Shown here piece by piece: positions 8,898 through 17,670 of a stretch of 64,000 nt of DNA. The position numbers and the translations under genes were made by a program. The notes beneath the pieces are model-generated. The model saw nothing but the letters and a program-made list of their open reading frames with translations, was not told where the DNA came from and did not search any database. Source of the stretch: Cryobacterium soli. Its GTDB lineage: Bacteria; Actinomycetota; Actinomycetes; Actinomycetales; Microbacteriaceae. Location of the stretch: contig NZ_CP030033.1 of assembly GCF_003611035.1 (NCBI RefSeq), positions 4,278,001 through 4,342,000 on the forward strand, in the 5' to 3' direction. The first letter of the stretch is position 1. The number at the start of each line of letters is the position of its first letter.

Positions 8898-10577
8898 CTA
8901 CGGCTCGGTGTCCGCTTCCGCTCCGTTCTGCGGCGACGATCCTGCCGGTGTCGGGGTGTTCGAGAGCGGCGGTGTCCTCGGCAGTCTCAGGGCGGCGCCG
9001 AAGCCGAGCAGGCCGGCCAGAGCGAGGCCGGCATAGACCACGGTCAGCGCGGTCTGCCTGGCCTCGGCGTTGATCGTGATCATCGCGTCCTGCTGATCAG
9101 CGGGGTACTCCGAGATCGCGGTGCGGAGTTGGGTATCGCTGATGATCTGCGCTTTTTCCGTCACCGCGGTGTCCAGCTGTGACTGCTCCGACGAGGTGAA
9201 CGCCGGGCTCTCGTCGATGAGGGTCGTAGCGGTCAGTACGAATACCGACAGGATCAGCGCCCCGGCAATGGCCGTGCCGAGGGACGCGCCGATGTTCTGC
9301 GCGGTGTTGATCACCCCGGATGCCTCATTGGACCGCTTCGGCGGCACCGACGACATGATGAGATTCTGGTTCTGGGAGGCGATGGTGCCGGCGCCGAATC
9401 CGACCAGCGCCAGTCCGAGGACGAACTCGGTGCCGCTCGTGGCATCCCGTGCCAACAGGCCCATCGCTGCGGCACCGAGCACGATGATGGCGAACCCGGC
9501 GAGGATGACCGAACGAGGGGCGAAGCGGCGGCTGAGCAGCCGCCCGCTGACCGCGGCCGCGAGCAGAACGGCCAGGGACAGCGGCAGCAGGGTGAGCCCG
9601 CTCTGGATGGCCGAGTAGTTGAGCTCCATCTGCACATAGAGGGACAACGCGAAGATCGCCCCGGTCAGTACGAGGTACTGCAGCAATTGCACGGACGTTC
9701 CCGATGAGACCGCCCGGACGCTGAACAGCGTCAGGTCGAGGAGGGTGTCGTGGTGATGCCGGTCGCGGCTTCGTTCCACCAGGATGAAGGCGATGAGGAC
9801 GAGCAATCCGATCGAGACGAGGATGACGGTGGGTGAGATCTGGCCGGCGGTGAGGACGACCCGGCCGAAAATCTCCACGTCGACGCGGCTGACGAACAGG
9901 CCGTACGCCGAAGCCAGCACGATGCCCAGAACCACGGTGATGAGGCCGGCGGAGCTGAGGCTGAACCCAGCCCAGTCGAAGCGCGGTTTGCGGCCGAGGA
10001 ACGGCGCATCCTTGATGATCTTCAGTTGGGTGAAGATGTACAGCGCCACGAGGAGTTCGCTGGCGAAGGCCAGCCGCCAGGACAGGTAGGAGGTGAACAG
10101 GCCGCCGATGATGGGCCCGATGCCGGCCGCGATGCCCGCGATGGCGGCAAATCCGGCGTAGGCCTTGGCCCGGGCTGGGCCTGCGGTGAAGTTCGACACG
10201 ATCAGCGACATCATGGCCGGGAGCATCATGGCGGCGCCGAGACCTTCGAGGATCGACCAGCCCAGGATGAAGACACCCAGGGTGGGGGAGAGCGCGGTGA
10301 TGGTCGTCCCGACGGAGTAGACGGTGAGACCGAGAACGAAGGCGCGTTTGCGGCCGATGATGTCGCCCAGCTTGGCGCCGGCGATCATGAACGCGGCCAT
10401 CACCAGGGTGTATAGCGTGATGGCGTTCTGGATGCCGGTGACCGTGGTGTCGAAATCCGCCACCAGGGTCGACAATGACACGTTCATGAAGGTCGAGTCG
10501 ACCACGATGATGAACTGGGCGAGCAGGATCACGACCAGCACTCGGCCGGTCTTCGCTGGAGCGACTGTCTCCGTCAT
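8898..10577 (-). CDS. DHA2-type MFS drug exporter
   Basis: 559 residues with about 14 predicted membrane helices, which marks the DHA2 branch of the major facilitator superfamily (proton-coupled multidrug exporters). The N-terminal helix carries DSTFMNVSL; the loop 2-3 motif is GAKLGDIIGRKRAF. A soluble, charged loop (about residues 445-510) separates the last helices. The start at 10577 (MTETVAPAKTG) is preferred over an upstream in-frame codon because the minus strand has TATGGT 6 nt before it. It is divergent from the leuCD leader, and an inverted repeat overlaps its promoter. The substrate is unknown. Confidence 0.9.
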   Translation of the reverse strand: MTETVAPAKTGRVLVVILLAQFIIVVDSTFMNVSLSTLVADFDTTVTGIQNAITLYTLVMAAFMIAGAKLGDIIGRKRAFVLGLTVYSVGTTITALSPTLGVFILGWSILEGLGAAMMLPAMMSLIVSNFTAGPARAKAYAGFAAIAGIAAGIGPIIGGLFTSYLSWRLAFASELLVALYIFTQLKIIKDAPFLGRKPRFDWAGFSLSSAGLITVVLGIVLASAYGLFVSRVDVEIFGRVVLTAGQISPTVILVSIGLLVLIAFILVERSRDRHHHDTLLDLTLFSVRAVSSGTSVQLLQYLVLTGAIFALSLYVQMELNYSAIQSGLTLLPLSLAVLLAAAVSGRLLSRRFAPRSVILAGFAIIVLGAAAMGLLARDATSGTEFVLGLALVGFGAGTIASQNQNLIMSSVPPKRSNEASGVINTAQNIGASLGTAIAGALILSVFVLTATTLIDESPAFTSSEQSQLDTAVTEKAQIISDTQLRTAISEYPADQQDAMITINAEARQTALTVVYAGLALAGLLGFGAALRLPRTPPLSNTPTPAGSSPQNGAEADTEP

Positions 10578-10600
10578 GCGCACACCATACGTCGACCGGG

Positions 10601-10661
10601 CGCGAACTGTGAGCACAGCACCGGAACACGCGAATCAGAGGTGCTCAGGTCACAGTTCGCG
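10601..10661. promoter_or_regulatory. paired 12-bp inverted repeat between MFS and leuC promoters
   Basis: CGCGAACTGTGA at 10601-10612 is matched exactly by TCACAGTTCGCG at 10650-10661. A nested pair gagcac (10611-10616) / gtgctc (10641-10646) lies inside. The left arm covers the expected -35 region of the MFS gene (its -10 TATGGT is at 10584-10589, minus strand). The right arm lies just upstream of the leuC leader -10 (10682-10687). This could be two operator sites for one regulator, or an RNA hairpin. No regulator gene is adjacent. Confidence 0.5.
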
Positions 10662-10681
10662 ACGGGTACGGGGTGCAGTGT

Positions 10682-10687
10682 TAGCCT
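10682..10687 (+). promoter_or_regulatory. -10 box TAGCCT of leuCD leader transcript
   Basis: TAGCCT precedes the leader-peptide GTG (10693) by 5 nt, so the transcript should begin at or beside that codon. No clear -35 hexamer is visible. Confidence 0.5.
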
Positions 10688-10692
10688 ATGGT

Positions 10693-10743
10693 GTGCTGTT
10701 TAGTCGACTTCTTCTTCTGTGCCGCGACGAGTCCCGTTTCTAA
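10693..10743 (+). CDS. leucine-rich leader peptide of leuCD (attenuator)
   Basis: A 16-codon reading frame GTG...TAA encodes MLFSRLLLLCRDESRF, with four consecutive leucines (CTT CTT CTT CTG) plus another at position 2. CTT is an uncommon Leu codon in DNA this GC-rich. A perfect 11-bp hairpin begins at the codons immediately after the Leu run. This matches the classical arrangement for ribosome-mediated attenuation by charged tRNA-Leu ahead of leucine biosynthesis genes. The peptide is probably translated leaderlessly from the -10 box at 10682-10687. Function is inferred from position and composition. Confidence 0.72.
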   Translation: MLFSRLLLLCRDESRF

Positions 10744-10761
10744 AGGCCTCACTCGTCGCGG
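10722..10761 (+). promoter_or_regulatory. attenuator hairpin in leuC leader
   Basis: ccgcgacgagt (10722-10732) and actcgtcgcgg (10751-10761) form a perfect 11-bp stem with an 18-nt loop that contains the leader-peptide stop codon. The left arm overlaps leader codons 10-14, so a ribosome stalled at the Leu run would stop short of or mask it. The competing structure was not resolved by eye. Confidence 0.6.
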
Positions 10762-10806
10762 AGTCTGTCGTTGGCTGACCACCGTTCCCGAGGAAGACGC
10801 ACAAAC

Positions 10807-12294
10807 ATGACTACTGCAGTGATCACCGACGCGGCGATCGAGAGTTCCCGTCCGCGCACCCTGGCCGAGAAGGTCTGGGACAAACACCTGGTTGCCAAGG
10901 GCGAGAACGGCACGCCCGACCTCATCTACATCGACCTGCACCTCGTGCACGAGGTCACCAGCCCGCAGGCCTTCGACGGTCTACGGCTGGCCGGGCGCCC
11001 GGTGCGCCGGCCCGACCTGACGATCGCGACCGAGGACCACAACACGCCGACCCTGGCGATCGACCGGCCCATCGCCGATCTCACCAGCCGCACCCAGATC
11101 GAGACGCTCCGCAAGAATTGCGCCGAGTTCGGCATCCGCCTGCACTCGCTGGGCGACATCGAACAGGGCATCGTGCACGTGGTCGGCCCGCAGCTGGGCC
11201 TCACGCAGCCGGGTATCACCGTCGTCTGCGGCGACTCGCACACCTCCACCCACGGTGCCTTCGGCGCCATGGCGCTGGGCATCGGCACCAGCGAGGTGGA
11301 GCACGTCATGGCCACGCAGACACTGCCGCTCAAGCCCTTCAAGACCATGGCCATCACGGTCGACGGCACGCTCCGCCCCGGGGTCACGGCCAAGGACATC
11401 ATCCTCGCCGTGATCGCCAAGATCGGCACCGGCGGCGGCCAGGGTTACGTGCTCGAATACCGTGGCAGCGCCATCCGCGCGCTCTCCATGGAGGGCCGCA
11501 TGACCATCTGCAACATGTCGATCGAGGCCGGCGCCCGCGCCGGCATGGTCGCCCCGGATGCCACCACCTACGCCTACCTCGAAGGCCGCGCGCACGCGCC
11601 GCAGGGCGCCGACTGGGACGCCGCCGTGGAGTATTGGGACACCCTGGCCACCGACGAGGGCGCCACCTTCGACGCCGAGGTCATCCTCGACGCCGACACC
11701 CTCGAACCCTTCGTGACCTGGGGCACCAATCCCGGCCAGGGCGTGTCCCTCAGCGACACCGTGCCCAACCCCGCCGAGATCGACGACGCCAACGAGCGCA
11801 GCGCCGCCGAACGCGCCCTCGAGTACATGGACCTGGCCGCGGGAACGGCTATGAAAGACATCCACGTCGATACGGTGTTCCTCGGCTCCTGCACCAACAG
11901 CCGGGTCGAAGACCTGCGCGCCGCCGCCGAGATCATCAAGGGCAAGACCATCGCCGACGGCGTCCGGATGCTCGTGGTTCCCGGCTCCGCCCGCGTGCGG
12001 ATCGAAGCGGAGGCCGAGGGCCTCGACAAGATCTTCCTCGCCTTCGGCGCCGAATGGCGCTTCGCCGGCTGCTCGATGTGCCTGGGCATGAACCCGGACC
12101 AGCTCGCCCCGGGGGAGCGCTGCGCGTCCACCAGCAACCGCAACTTCGAGGGACGCCAGGGCAAGGGCGGGCGCACCCACCTGGTCTCCCCGCTCGTCGC
12201 GGCGGCCACGGCCATCCGTGGCACCCTGTCCAGTCCGTGGGACCTCGTGCAAGACGGCACGGTTCCCGCCGGCCTCGTCCCGGCAAGCCTGTAG
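10807..12294 (+). CDS. leuC: 3-isopropylmalate dehydratase large subunit
   Basis: 495 residues. Together with LeuD it isomerises 2-isopropylmalate to 3-isopropylmalate in leucine biosynthesis and holds a 4Fe-4S cluster. Visible hallmarks are [15 protein letters not shown], the first cluster cysteine in [12 protein letters not shown] and the CxxC pair in [14 protein letters not shown], followed by the aconitase-family [17 protein letters not shown] 10807 ([12 protein letters not shown]) is preceded by AGGA at 10791-10794; an upstream in-frame ATG at 10771 is less likely. It is co-transcribed with leuD 10 bp downstream and probably controlled by the leucine leader. Confidence 0.97.
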   Translation: MTTAVITDAAIESSRPRTLAEKVWDKHLVAKGENGTPDLIYIDLHLVHEVTSPQAFDGLRLAGRPVRRPDLTIATEDHNTPTLAIDRPIADLTSRTQIETLRKNCAEFGIRLHSLGDIEQGIVHVVGPQLGLTQPGITVVCGDSHTSTHGAFGAMALGIGTSEVEHVMATQTLPLKPFKTMAITVDGTLRPGVTAKDIILAVIAKIGTGGGQGYVLEYRGSAIRALSMEGRMTICNMSIEAGARAGMVAPDATTYAYLEGRAHAPQGADWDAAVEYWDTLATDEGATFDAEVILDADTLEPFVTWGTNPGQGVSLSDTVPNPAEIDDANERSAAERALEYMDLAAGTAMKDIHVDTVFLGSCTNSRVEDLRAAAEIIKGKTIADGVRMLVVPGSARVRIEAEAEGLDKIFLAFGAEWRFAGCSMCLGMNPDQLAPGERCASTSNRNFEGRQGKGGRTHLVSPLVAAATAIRGTLSSPWDLVQDGTVPAGLVPASL

Positions 12295-12304
12295 GAGGTC
12301 CGAC

Positions 12305-12913
12305 ATGCAGAAATTCACCACCGTCACCGGCGTGGCCGTGCCCCTGCGGCGCTCGAACGTCGACACCGACCAGATCATCCCCGCGGTGTTCCTCAAACGT
12401 GTCACCAAGACCGGATTCGAGGACGCCCTGTTCTACGGTTGGCGTCAGGATCCTGAGTTCATTCTCAACCAGGGGGCCTACCGCAACCCGCGGGTGCTGG
12501 TCGCCGGAGCCGATTTCGGCACGGGATCCTCCCGGGAACACGCCGTCTGGGCGTTGCGCGATTTCGGCTTCGACGTGGTGCTCAGCCCCCGGTTCGGCGA
12601 CATCTTCCGGGGCAACTCGGGCAAGCAGGGCCTGCTCGCCGGCCAGATCAGCGAGGCCGACGCGGAGACCCTCTGGGCCGTTCTCGAGGCCGACCCCGGA
12701 ATAGAATTGACGGTCGATCTGGTTGCCTGTACTGCCAGTGTCGGTGACCTCACAGTCTCATTCGAGGTCGACGAATACACTAGATGGCGACTGCTGGAAG
12801 GCCTCGACGACATCGGCCTGACTTTGCGCGACGAAGCGCGGATCGCAGAATTCGAATCCCACCGGGAGCCTTGGCGCCCCCGCACTCTCCCCGCAAGGCA
12901 GGTAAATTTGTGA
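12305..12913 (+). CDS. leuD: 3-isopropylmalate dehydratase small subunit
   Basis: 202 residues, the usual LeuD length. [18 protein letters not shown] at the N-terminus and [17 protein letters not shown] are the swivel-domain substrate-binding motifs. A strong ribosome site AGGAGG (12293-12298) overlaps the leuC stop and fixes the ATG at 12305. Its stop overlaps the murA GTG start, so leucine biosynthesis and cell-wall synthesis are transcriptionally linked here. Confidence 0.97.
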   Translation: MQKFTTVTGVAVPLRRSNVDTDQIIPAVFLKRVTKTGFEDALFYGWRQDPEFILNQGAYRNPRVLVAGADFGTGSSREHAVWALRDFGFDVVLSPRFGDIFRGNSGKQGLLAGQISEADAETLWAVLEADPGIELTVDLVACTASVGDLTVSFEVDEYTRWRLLEGLDDIGLTLRDEARIAEFESHREPWRPRTLPARQVNL

Positions 12914-14325
12914 TCATCGTCGGCGAAACCAACCAGGTCCGCGAGACCGTCAACGACCTCTCAGAGCGTGGAAACGCGCAAAGTCACGGAGCCAATGTGG
13001 GCCTGATCGGCGACAAGATCACCATCCGCGGCGGCCGCCCCCTGGTGGGCCGCATCGAGGTCAAGGGCGCCAAGAACCTGGTCACCAAGGCCATGGTCGC
13101 GGCGCTCCTCGGTGAGACGCCCAGCATCCTGCGCGACGTGCCGAACATCAGCGACGTGCGCATCGTGCGCGGCCTGCTCGAAGCGCACGGCGTCAAGGTC
13201 ACCGAGGGCGACGAGCCCGGCAGCCTGCAGCTGGACCCCGTGGACGTGGAGAGCGCGCACTACGCCGACATCGACGCCCACGCCGGCTCCTCCCGCATCC
13301 CGATCCTCTTCTGCGGCCCGCTGCTGCACCGTCTCGGCGAAGCCTTCATCCCTGAACTCGGTGGCTGCCGTATCGGCGACCGACCGATCGACTACCACCT
13401 CGAGGTACTGCGCAAGTTCGGCGCCGTCGTCGAGAAGCAGCCGGACGGCATCCGCATGTCGGCGCCGAACGGCCTCAAGGGCACCAAGGTCGAGCTGCCG
13501 TACCCGAGCGTCGGGGCCACCGAGCAGGTCCTGCTCACCGCCGTGCGCGCGGAGGGCATCACCGAGCTCAAGAACGCCGCGATCGAGCCCGAGATCATGG
13601 ACCTGATCAACATCCTGCAGAAGATGGGCGCCATCATCACGGTCGACACCGACCGCGTCATCCGGATCGAGGGTGTCGACAGCCTGCAGGGCTACCAGCA
13701 CCGCGCCCTGTTCGACCGCAACGAGGCCGCCAGCTGGGCCGCGGCCGCGCTGGCCACCGACGGCGACATCTTCGTCGGCGGCGCCAAGCAGGCCGAGATG
13801 CTCACCTTCCTCAACGTCTTCCGCAAGGTCGGTGGCGCTTTCGACATCCACGACGACGGCATCCGGTTCTACCACCCGGGCGGCGACCTCAAGCCCGTCA
13901 TCATCGAGACGGATGTCCACCCCGGCTTCATGACGGACTGGCAGCAGCCGCTCGTGATCGCGCTCACCCACGCCCACGGCGTCTCGATCGTGCACGAGAC
14001 CGTCTACGAGCAGCGCTTCGGCTTCGTCGACGCTCTCGTCGAGATGGGCGCGACCATCCAAATCCACCGCGAATGCCTCGGCGGCCACCCGTGCCGGTTC
14101 GGCCAGCGCAACTTCAACCACTCCGCTGTCATCGCCGGACCCACCAAGCTCGTCGGCGCCGACATCGAGGTCCCCGACCTCCGCGGTGGCTTCAGCCACC
14201 TCATCGCGGCCCTCACGGCCGAGGGCACCTCCACCGTGAGCAACGTGGGAATCATCAGCCGTGGGTACGAGAACTTCATCACCAAGCTGCGTCTGTTGGG
14301 GGCTGACTTCGATCTCGAAGGATAA
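12910..14325 (+). CDS. murA: UDP-N-acetylglucosamine 1-carboxyvinyltransferase
   Basis: Catalyses the first committed step of peptidoglycan synthesis, adding enolpyruvyl from PEP to UDP-GlcNAc in the cytosol. [16 protein letters not shown] holds the conserved Lys-Asn pair, and [14 protein letters not shown] contains the catalytic Cys that fosfomycin attacks. 471 residues with GTG 12910, which overlaps the leuD stop (GTGA) and has GGCAGG upstream. This gives a ~35-residue N-terminal tail ahead of the conserved [10 protein letters not shown] start, longer than most MurA, so a later start is possible. Confidence 0.95.
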   Translation: MIIVGETNQVRETVNDLSERGNAQSHGANVGLIGDKITIRGGRPLVGRIEVKGAKNLVTKAMVAALLGETPSILRDVPNISDVRIVRGLLEAHGVKVTEGDEPGSLQLDPVDVESAHYADIDAHAGSSRIPILFCGPLLHRLGEAFIPELGGCRIGDRPIDYHLEVLRKFGAVVEKQPDGIRMSAPNGLKGTKVELPYPSVGATEQVLLTAVRAEGITELKNAAIEPEIMDLINILQKMGAIITVDTDRVIRIEGVDSLQGYQHRALFDRNEAASWAAAALATDGDIFVGGAKQAEMLTFLNVFRKVGGAFDIHDDGIRFYHPGGDLKPVIIETDVHPGFMTDWQQPLVIALTHAHGVSIVHETVYEQRFGFVDALVEMGATIQIHRECLGGHPCRFGQRNFNHSAVIAGPTKLVGADIEVPDLRGGFSHLIAALTAEGTSTVSNVGIISRGYENFITKLRLLGADFDLEG

Positions 14326-14332
14326 TGGCACC

Positions 14333-15145
14333 GTGCCAGATGCAAACGTGCCAGAGTCGACCGTGCCCGATCCCGCCTCCTCGTCGTCCCCGGTGACCCG
14401 GAAGGTCCGCTCCGAGAAGAGCAGACCGTCGATCTTCTGGCTGCTGGCCGCGTTGGTCGTTCCGGCGATGAACGTGGCGGCCCGCTATAAGATCACCGAC
14501 GGCCACAAGTTCCCCCGGCAGGGCGCGTTCGTCTTCTCGCCCAACCACTACAGCGAGATCGACCCGATCGTCATGGGCATGGTGAGCTGGAAGCTCGGCC
14601 GCCTGCCGCGCTTCCTGGCCAAGGCGTCGCTGTTCAAGCTTCCCGTTGCCGGCTGGCTCCTGACGAAGTCGGGCCAGATCCCCGTGCAGCGCGGCGGATC
14701 GGTGCGCGGCAGCGAACCCGTCAAGGCGGCCAGACGCCTCGTCGAACGCGGCCAGATGGTGGTGGTCTACCCGGAAGGGTCGCTCACCCGTGACCCGGAA
14801 CTGTGGCCGATGCGCGGCAAGAGCGGCGCCGTGCGCATCGCGCTCGAGCAGGGCATCCCCATCGTCCCCGCAGCGCACTGGGGTACCCAACAGCTCATGG
14901 AGCGCTACTCCAACAAGCTGCACCTGTTCCCGCGCAAGACCATCCTCGTGAAAATCGGCGACCCGCTCGACCTGGCCGAATTCCGCGGCCGCAACCTCGA
15001 CACGGCAACGCTGAACGAAGCGACCGCCGTGGTGATGGATGCCATCACCGCCCTGCTCGAGGACCTCCGCCAGGAGAAGGCGCCGGTCAAGCGCTGGAAC
15101 CCGTCCGAGCACGACCAGAAAGAGACCGGCCGCTTTGAAGCCTAG
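14333..15145 (+). CDS. lysophosphatidic acid acyltransferase (PlsC family)
   Basis: About 270 residues. The acyltransferase motifs are in order: NHYSEIDP (H-x4-D, catalytic), KASLFKLPVAGWLLTKSG and IPVQRGG (substrate region), YPEGSLTRD, and IPIVPAAHWG. The enzyme acylates 1-acylglycerol-3-phosphate to phosphatidic acid at the membrane. A hydrophobic stretch FWLLAALVVPAMNVAA precedes the first motif. GTG 14333 follows the murA stop by 7 bp; another in-frame GTG at 14348 is possible. The ~25-residue Pro/Ser-rich N-terminus is not conserved. Its 3' end overlaps the presumed TTG start of gpsA. Confidence 0.9.
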   Translation: MPDANVPESTVPDPASSSSPVTRKVRSEKSRPSIFWLLAALVVPAMNVAARYKITDGHKFPRQGAFVFSPNHYSEIDPIVMGMVSWKLGRLPRFLAKASLFKLPVAGWLLTKSGQIPVQRGGSVRGSEPVKAARRLVERGQMVVVYPEGSLTRDPELWPMRGKSGAVRIALEQGIPIVPAAHWGTQQLMERYSNKLHLFPRKTILVKIGDPLDLAEFRGRNLDTATLNEATAVVMDAITALLEDLRQEKAPVKRWNPSEHDQKETGRFEA

Positions 15146-16262
15146 AGTCCAGCCAGGAACCCGGGTAGCCGTTCTCGGCGCGGGAAGCTGGGGCACCACC
15201 TTTGCCAAGATCCTCACCGACGGCGGCGCCGACGTCGTTCTCTGGGCCCGCCGCCCTGAGCTGGCGCGGGAGATCACCGAGGGCCGTCGCAACAGCGACT
15301 ACCTGCCGGGCATCAACCTGCCGGTCGGGTTGCGCGCCACGTCCAGGCTCGACCTGGCCCTGGCGGGAGCCGAACACGTCTTCGTCTCGGTGCCGAGCCA
15401 GTCCCTGCGTGAGAACCTCATCCAGGCCGAACCGTTCCTGGCGCCCACCGCGACCATCGTGTCGCTCATGAAGGGCGTCGAGCGGGCGTCCGGTCTGCGG
15501 ATGAGCGAGATCATCGAGCAGGTCCTGCCCATCGACCCGGCCCGCATCGCGGCCATCTCCGGACCGAACCTGGCCCTGGAGATCGCCAAGGAGCAGCCCA
15601 CCGCCGCCGTGGTCTCCTCGTCCAGCCTCGAGACGGCCCACGCCGTGGCCCTGCTGGCCACCACGAAGTACTTCCGCTCCTACGTCAACACGGATGTCAT
15701 CGGCACCGAGTTCGGCGGCGTGCTCAAGAACCTCATCGCCGTGGCGATCGGCATCGTCGACGGCGTCGGCTACGGCGAGAACACCAAGGCGTCGATCATC
15801 ACCCGCGGGCTCGTGGAGATGACCGACTTCGCGGTGGCGTACGGCGCGCAGCCCGAGACCCTCGCGGGTCTGGCCGGCCTCGGCGACCTCATCGCCACGT
15901 GCCAGTCGCCGCTCTCCCGCAACAACACCGCTGGGCGGCTGCTGGGCCAGGGCTACAGCTACAACGACGTCATCGCCCAGATGCAACAGACCACTGAAGG
16001 GCTCGCCTCGGTCAGCCCGATCCTCGAACTCGCCCGGGCCAAGGGCGTCGACATGCCCATCGTCGAACAGGTGCGCCAGGTGCTGGCCGGTACGCTGAAG
16101 CCGCGGGATATTGCGCCGCACCTCACGACGGACTCCGGCGCACCGCAGGGTGAAAGGACCATTGATGACGGACAAACTCACGGTAGCGCTGCTGTTTGGG
16201 GGGCGGTCAAGCGAACATTCGATCAGCTGCGCCACAGCGGGCGGAGTGCTGGCCGCAATTGA
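15135..16262 (+). CDS. gpsA: NAD(P)-dependent glycerol-3-phosphate dehydrogenase
   Basis: Reduces dihydroxyacetone phosphate to sn-glycerol 3-phosphate, supplying the substrate that PlsC-type enzymes acylate; the neighbouring acyltransferase fits. VLGAGSWGTTFAKIL is the dinucleotide site, GPNLALEIAKEQPTAAV and EFGGVLKNLIAVAIGIVDG (with the catalytic Lys) are family signatures, and SPLSRNNTAGRLLGQG is also typical. The start is TTG 15135, the only suitable codon before the Rossmann motif; it overlaps plsC by 11 bp. The frame runs 98 bp into ddl, giving a C-terminal tail of about 35 residues after LTTDSGAPQ not expected for the family. Confidence 0.94.
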   Translation: MKPRVQPGTRVAVLGAGSWGTTFAKILTDGGADVVLWARRPELAREITEGRRNSDYLPGINLPVGLRATSRLDLALAGAEHVFVSVPSQSLRENLIQAEPFLAPTATIVSLMKGVERASGLRMSEIIEQVLPIDPARIAAISGPNLALEIAKEQPTAAVVSSSSLETAHAVALLATTKYFRSYVNTDVIGTEFGGVLKNLIAVAIGIVDGVGYGENTKASIITRGLVEMTDFAVAYGAQPETLAGLAGLGDLIATCQSPLSRNNTAGRLLGQGYSYNDVIAQMQQTTEGLASVSPILELARAKGVDMPIVEQVRQVLAGTLKPRDIAPHLTTDSGAPQGERTIDDGQTHGSAAVWGAVKRTFDQLRHSGRSAGRN

Positions 16263-17295
16263 CCGTGACCGCTACACCGTCATCCCGGTGGGCATCACAC
16301 GTGACGGCGCCTTCGTTCTCGAAGACGACGACCCGGAGAAATTCGCGCTGACCGCATCGGCCCTGCCCGAGGTGACCGACAACGGCACCAGGGTGCTCTG
16401 GCCCGACAGCGCCGGCAACCGGGAACTCAGCATCGTGGACGCCTCGGGGCGCCGCAGCCTCGGCACCGTCGACCTGGTCTTCCCGATCCTGCACGGCCCG
16501 TACGGCGAGGACGGCACTGTGCAGGGCATGCTCGAGCTCGTCGACCTGCCGTTCGTCGGCTCCGGGGTGCTCGCCTCGGCGCTCGGGATGGACAAGCACT
16601 ACACCAAGACCGTGCTTCAGCACGCGTCGCTGGCCGTTGCGCCGTGGCGCACCATCACCGCCGACGACTGGGCCGAAGCGCCCGGCATGGCCTATGCGGC
16701 ACTCGAGGAACTGGGCCTGCCCGCCTTCGTGAAGCCCGCCAGGGCCGGCTCGAGTGTGGGCGTGAGCCGGGTATCCAGCCCCGACCAGCTGGCCGAGGCC
16801 ATGGCCGTGGCGCTGGCCGAAGACGACAAGGTGCTCATCGAGGTGGGCCTGGTGGGCCGCGAACTCGAGGTCGCCGTGCTGCAGGGCCGTCCCGGCGAGC
16901 CTACCCACGCCTCGGTCGCCGGAGAAGTCGTGGTCACCGGTCGCGACTTCTACGACTTCGCCGCCAAGTACCTGGATGCCGCCGGTATCGACCTGGTCTG
17001 CCCCGCGGTGCTGCCCGCCGATGACCTGGCCGAGATGCAGCGCATCGCCGTGCGGGCCTTCGAGGCCATCGACGCCGACGGCCTCGCCCGGGTGGACTTC
17101 TTCCTCACCGAGCAGGGCTGGGTGATCAACGAGATCAACACCATGCCCGGCTTCACGCCGATCTCGATGTTCCCCAGCTGTTGGCTGGCCAGCGGCTACA
17201 CCTACCCGCAGCTGATCGACGAGCTCATCGAGGTGGCCCTGGCCCGGTCGGCGCGTCGCCGTCGCCCCGAGGCGGTCGCCGCGACAGCCGAGTAG
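16165..17295 (+). CDS. ddl: D-alanine--D-alanine ligase
   Basis: Joins two D-alanines with ATP for the peptidoglycan stem peptide. 376 residues. Motifs: LLFGGRSSEHSISC at the N-terminus, PILHGPYGEDGTVQGML, GMDKHYTKTVL, the ATP-grasp FVKPARAGSSVGVSRV, and the metal-binding end VDFFLTEQGWVINEINTMPGF. ATG 16165 is preceded by GAAAGGA (16152-16158). It starts inside the gpsA frame (98-bp overlap). The cluster murA-plsC-gpsA-ddl joins wall and membrane lipid precursors. Confidence 0.96.
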   Translation: MTDKLTVALLFGGRSSEHSISCATAGGVLAAIDRDRYTVIPVGITRDGAFVLEDDDPEKFALTASALPEVTDNGTRVLWPDSAGNRELSIVDASGRRSLGTVDLVFPILHGPYGEDGTVQGMLELVDLPFVGSGVLASALGMDKHYTKTVLQHASLAVAPWRTITADDWAEAPGMAYAALEELGLPAFVKPARAGSSVGVSRVSSPDQLAEAMAVALAEDDKVLIEVGLVGRELEVAVLQGRPGEPTHASVAGEVVVTGRDFYDFAAKYLDAAGIDLVCPAVLPADDLAEMQRIAVRAFEAIDADGLARVDFFLTEQGWVINEINTMPGFTPISMFPSCWLASGYTYPQLIDELIEVALARSARRRRPEAVAATAE

Positions 17296-17297
17296 GC

Positions 17298-17327
17298 ACC
17301 GGCGCCGCCCGAGCGGGCGGCGCCGGT
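17298..17327. terminator. strong GC hairpin between ddl and SMR genes
   Basis: accggcgccgcccg pairs exactly with cgggcggcgccggt (14 bp, with only 2 nt at the centre, so the real loop is larger). It lies just after the ddl stop and between convergent genes. There is no T-run. Confidence 0.7.
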
Positions 17328-17346
17328 CCCGCCGGTCTAGGGGTCG

Positions 17347-17670
17347 TTAGTGCGCGGCGCCCAGTTCCACGAGCAACACGCCACCCATGATGAGCGCCAT
17401 CCCTGCGGCCATCAGCCAGGTGAGCGGCTCACCGAAGAGCACCTTGCTGGCCAGAGCCGTCAGGGCCACGCCGACAGCGGCCCACACCCCGTACGCCACG
17501 CCGAGGGGCAGACCCGCACCGAGGGCCAGCGAGAGCAGCGAGAACGCCGCGAGGTAGCCGAGAGCCACGACCAGGTACCAGGCGCGCCGGCCGTGCACGG
17601 CCGCCCGCAGGGAGAGCGTGGCCGTGACCTCGGTGAGGATCGCGCCGGCCAGGAACAGCCAGCCCATCAT
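17347..17670 (-). CDS. small multidrug resistance (SMR) transporter subunit B
   Basis: 107 residues with four hydrophobic helices. The first carries the membrane-embedded Glu in LAGAILTEVTATLSLRAA, the essential proton/substrate residue of EmrE-type transporters. GLPLGVAYGVWAAVGVALTAL is the conserved helix 3 region. The ATG at 17670 overlaps the stop of the preceding SMR gene (ATGA), so the two are translationally coupled, typical of paired heteromeric SMR systems. The substrate (quaternary ammonium, guanidinium or other) cannot be read from sequence. Confidence 0.88.
   Translation of the reverse strand: MMGWLFLAGAILTEVTATLSLRAAVHGRRAWYLVVALGYLAAFSLLSLALGAGLPLGVAYGVWAAVGVALTALASKVLFGEPLTWLMAAGMALIMGGVLLVELGAAH

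Noticed and set aside
10688-10810. 40-codon frame starting ATG 10688 and ending at the leuC start (ATGA overlap)
   Set aside because: Its ATG directly abuts the -10 box, upstream of the expected transcription start, and it is not leucine-rich. The shifted 16-codon frame from GTG 10693 explains the region better.
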